Assembly (NCBI RefSeq): GCF_019597925.1
Contig: NZ_CP080442.1
Span: forward strand, 1,406,001 to 1,470,000
From: [Clostridium] scindens
GTDB taxonomy: Bacteria > Bacillota > Clostridia > Lachnospirales > Lachnospiraceae
Length of the DNA stretch: 64,000 bases
Reading direction: 5' to 3'
Program-made: the position numbers and the translations under genes
Shown here: piece by piece, positions 62,299 through 64,000 of the stretch
How positions within the stretch are numbered: the first letter of the stretch is position 1
How the letters are laid out: every line of letters begins with the position of its first letter
The notes under the pieces: model-generated
Told to the model about the DNA's origin: nothing
Seen by the model: the letters and a program-made list of their open reading frames with translations, nothing else
Database searches by the model: none

Positions 62299-63093
62299 AT
62301 GAAATGTGGAATAACGGATATTGCCAGGATACTGGGAATTACGACCAGCGCGATCCGGTATTTTGAAAAAGAGCATCTGATCAACGTGGGAAAAGAGAAG
62401 AACGGGCACCGCTATTATAATGAAGAGGATGTATTCCGGCTTCTTTCCTACACAAAATACCGGTCCATGGAGATTCCGATGAAACAGATCGTAACGCAGT
62501 TCAGCGGCGAAGAAAATAACTGGAAGAAGATCTGCGAAAGGGAGATAGAGGCAAGGAACGCGGCTCTTGAAAAAGCGCGTCATTATCAGGAACTGGCCGC
62601 TAATATAAAGGAGCATATCAAAAGCATCCAATTGATTGAGAGACTGAACGGAAGATATGAGTTTGACAAGTCCCCGGGGATCATCTTTGCACAGGATGAC
62701 ATCGGCGGCTGGCTTCCGAAAGAACGTGACAGGCAGGACATGGTAAAGCAGTGGGTAAAGAATATGCCGGAAGTCTGCCTTGCCGTGCGCAGAAGTTCGG
62801 ATGAGAGCAGTGGCTTTGGCTATATCATCGACGCTGACAGCCCCTTGAAGGAACAACTCCCGATGGGGCTTAAAGTTCTGAGGCTTAACGCGGCTTCCTG
62901 CCTCCACACGATTGTAAAGGCAGAGGATGATTTTGCATTCCATCCCCAGAAGTGCTTCCACGGCGCATATGAGTATGCTAAGGGCAGAAACTTTCAGGTC
63001 TGCGGCCAGCCGTGGGGGAAGATCCTTCTTGTCGAAGTGGAGAGAGGCCAGCATCTGCATACCTATGTGGAACTGTGGATGCCAATTTGTTAA
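62299..63093 (+). CDS. MerR family regulator with long C-terminal effector domain
   Basis: A 264-residue regulator. The N-terminal MerR winged helix is clear: ITDIARILGITTSAIRYFEKEHLINVGKEKNGHRYYNEEDV in pattern. A coiled helix (about residues 80-120) follows, then a domain of about 140 residues without a family I can name, perhaps a GyrI-like small-molecule-binding fold. ATG at 62299 follows GGAGG, 35 bases after xdhD. The next gene is an Old Yellow Enzyme family reductase, so this regulator may control it in response to the enzyme's substrate. Confidence 0.85.
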   Translation: MKCGITDIARILGITTSAIRYFEKEHLINVGKEKNGHRYYNEEDVFRLLSYTKYRSMEIPMKQIVTQFSGEENNWKKICEREIEARNAALEKARHYQELAANIKEHIKSIQLIERLNGRYEFDKSPGIIFAQDDIGGWLPKERDRQDMVKQWVKNMPEVCLAVRRSSDESSGFGYIIDADSPLKEQLPMGLKVLRLNAASCLHTIVKAEDDFAFHPQKCFHGAYEYAKGRNFQVCGQPWGKILLVEVERGQHLHTYVELWMPIC

Positions 63094-63209
63094 ATAATTC
63101 CCAATTAAGGCTTGCAAGTAAAGGAACTTTATATGATAGGATGAACTTAAAGAAAGATGGATCCAATCTTTTGCAACTATTGAATATGAATGCAAAGGGG
63201 TAAAGAATT

Positions 63210-64000
63210 ATGATGAAAGAGAATCATAAGATATTGTTCGAACCTATCAAGATCGGCAAGCTTGAATTAAAGAACCGATATGTCATGGCTCCGATGGGGC
63301 CCGGCGGACTCTGCGATGAGCAGGGCTGCTATAATGAAAAAGGTGTGGAGTACTATGTAAGGCGTGCCCAGGGCGGTACCGGGCTGATTATGACGGGCGT
63401 TACCTATGTGGAGAATGAGATCGAGAAATGCGTGATGCCTTCTATGCCTTGTCCTACCGTCAATCCATTAAACTTTATCAAGACGGCAAAGCCAATGACA
63501 GAAAGAGTCCATGCCTATGGGGCAAAAATATTTTCCCAGCTTTCCGGAGGCTTCGGGAGAGTCAGCATCCCAAGCATCGTAGGGAAGGTGGCGGTAGGGC
63601 CATCCCCTATTCCGCACCGGTTTCTGGATGATGTCATCTGCCGGGAACTTACGGTAGAAGAGATACATACTTATATCAGAAAGTTTGCCGAGGCAGCGGC
63701 AGTCTGTAAAAAGGCGGGATTCGACGGCGTTGAGATCCATGCCGTTCATGAAGGATATCTGCTGGACCAGTTTGCAATCTCATTCTACAATCAGAGGACG
63801 GATGAATATGGCGGTTCTCTGGCAAACAGACTCCGGTTTGCGACGGAGATCGTGCAGGCGATCAAGCAGGAATGCGGCCAGGATTATCCGGTTTCCCTCA
63901 GATACAGTCTCAAGAGTTTCGTAAAAGACTGGAGAGAGGGCGCGCTTCCAGGCGAAGAATTCCAGGAAAAGGGACGGGACATCGAAGAAGGAAAAGAGGC
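63210..64000 (+). CDS. Old Yellow Enzyme family NADH:flavin oxidoreductase (3' end outside window)
   Basis: At least 263 residues in an open frame reach the right edge. The N-terminus reads MMKENHKILFEPIKIGKLELKNRYVMAPMG in pattern, and the barrel continues with VRRAQGGTGLIMTGVTYVE, GFDGVEIHAVHEGYLLDQFAISFYN and the family strip NQRTDEYGGSLANRLRF. The two catalytic residues that bind a carbonyl oxygen in the family are His and His (EIHAVHEGYL). This class (dienoyl-CoA reductase/BaiCD-BaiH-like) reduces activated C=C bonds, including steroid and bile acid enones. GGGG and a ribosome-like AAAGGGG precede the ATG at 63210. The presence of a C-terminal Fe-S/FAD half cannot be seen. Confidence 0.85.
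   Translation, partial: MMKENHKILFEPIKIGKLELKNRYVMAPMGPGGLCDEQGCYNEKGVEYYVRRAQGGTGLIMTGVTYVENEIEKCVMPSMPCPTVNPLNFIKTAKPMTERVHAYGAKIFSQLSGGFGRVSIPSIVGKVAVGPSPIPHRFLDDVICRELTVEEIHTYIRKFAEAAAVCKKAGFDGVEIHAVHEGYLLDQFAISFYNQRTDEYGGSLANRLRFATEIVQAIKQECGQDYPVSLRYSLKSFVKDWREGALPGEEFQEKGRDIEEGKE

Noticed and set aside
1..64000. tRNA, rRNA, CRISPR arrays, insertion sequences, phage or integrase genes
   Set aside because: I looked for the usual signs (clover-leaf and CCA ends, spaced direct repeats, transposase motifs) and saw none that I could support. The short phased repeats at 10104-10203 are too short and too regular to be a CRISPR array.

Overview
The window looks like the chromosome of a bile-acid-transforming gut Lachnospiraceae (Clostridium cluster XIVa, close to C. 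scindens or C. hylemonae). The evidence is a BaiA-type 3-alpha-hydroxysteroid dehydrogenase plus a flavoprotein / CoA-transferase / short-chain dehydrogenase trio with the order and sizes of the baiJKL operon. Firmicute-type promoters (TTGACA-N17-TATAAA), strong AGGAGG ribosome sites and moderate GC agree with this. I see no rRNA, tRNA, CRISPR array, transposase or phage gene.

Layout. 1-4.4 kb: end of a polysaccharide deacetylase, a membrane flippase-like protein, an SseB-like protein and a membrane EAL phosphodiesterase. 4.5-8.3 kb: a cold-shock protein, two Rrf2 regulators, and two sulfur genes (O-acetylhomoserine sulfhydrylase, cysteine synthase) that seem to share an operator with the second Rrf2 gene. 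8.4-15.8 kb: PTS genes, with two enzyme I paralogues, a DeoR-type regulator preceded by a striking 10-bp-phased repeat array, fruK, a frameshifted fruA and an unusual HPr with Arg at position 46. 15.9-19.7 kb: purine permease, D-serine dehydratase, MoaC, YbaK-like protein. 19.7-24.7 kb: AgrA/AgrC-type two-component system (regulator frameshifted) divergent from a BceAB-type ABC transporter.

24.9-31.3 kb: bile-acid region with baiA, a TspO protein, a divergent LysR regulator and baiJ-baiK-baiL. 31.4-33.2 kb: ABC-F ATPase. 33.2-38.4 kb: purine riboswitch followed by guanine deaminase and the three subunits of a xanthine dehydrogenase. 38.4-44.4 kb: HTH_42/AlkZ-like protein, class I ribonucleotide reductase nrdA-nrdB behind a pair of NrdR-type boxes, and a CorA transporter.

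44.5-62.3 kb: a large anaerobic purine/urate breakdown cluster in two divergent arms. The minus arm has a YheO-type regulator, ygeX, ygeY, ygeW and carbamate kinase. The plus arm has a long structured leader RNA, an NCS2 permease, ssnA, ygfK, a hydantoinase-type amidohydrolase, yqeC, a yqeB-mocA fusion and a fused selenium-type xanthine dehydrogenase. Together they could import purines, deaminate and hydroxylate them, open the rings and recover ammonia, pyruvate and ATP (by carbamoyl phosphate and carbamate kinase). The window ends with a MerR regulator and the start of an Old Yellow Enzyme family reductase.

The least explained signals are the roughly 350-nt leader before the NCS2 permease, the nine-copy repeat before the fructose operon, the Arg46 HPr, and the pairing of an Agr-like system with a BceAB-like exporter. 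Assignments rest on reading the sequence and recalling families; no database search was run.
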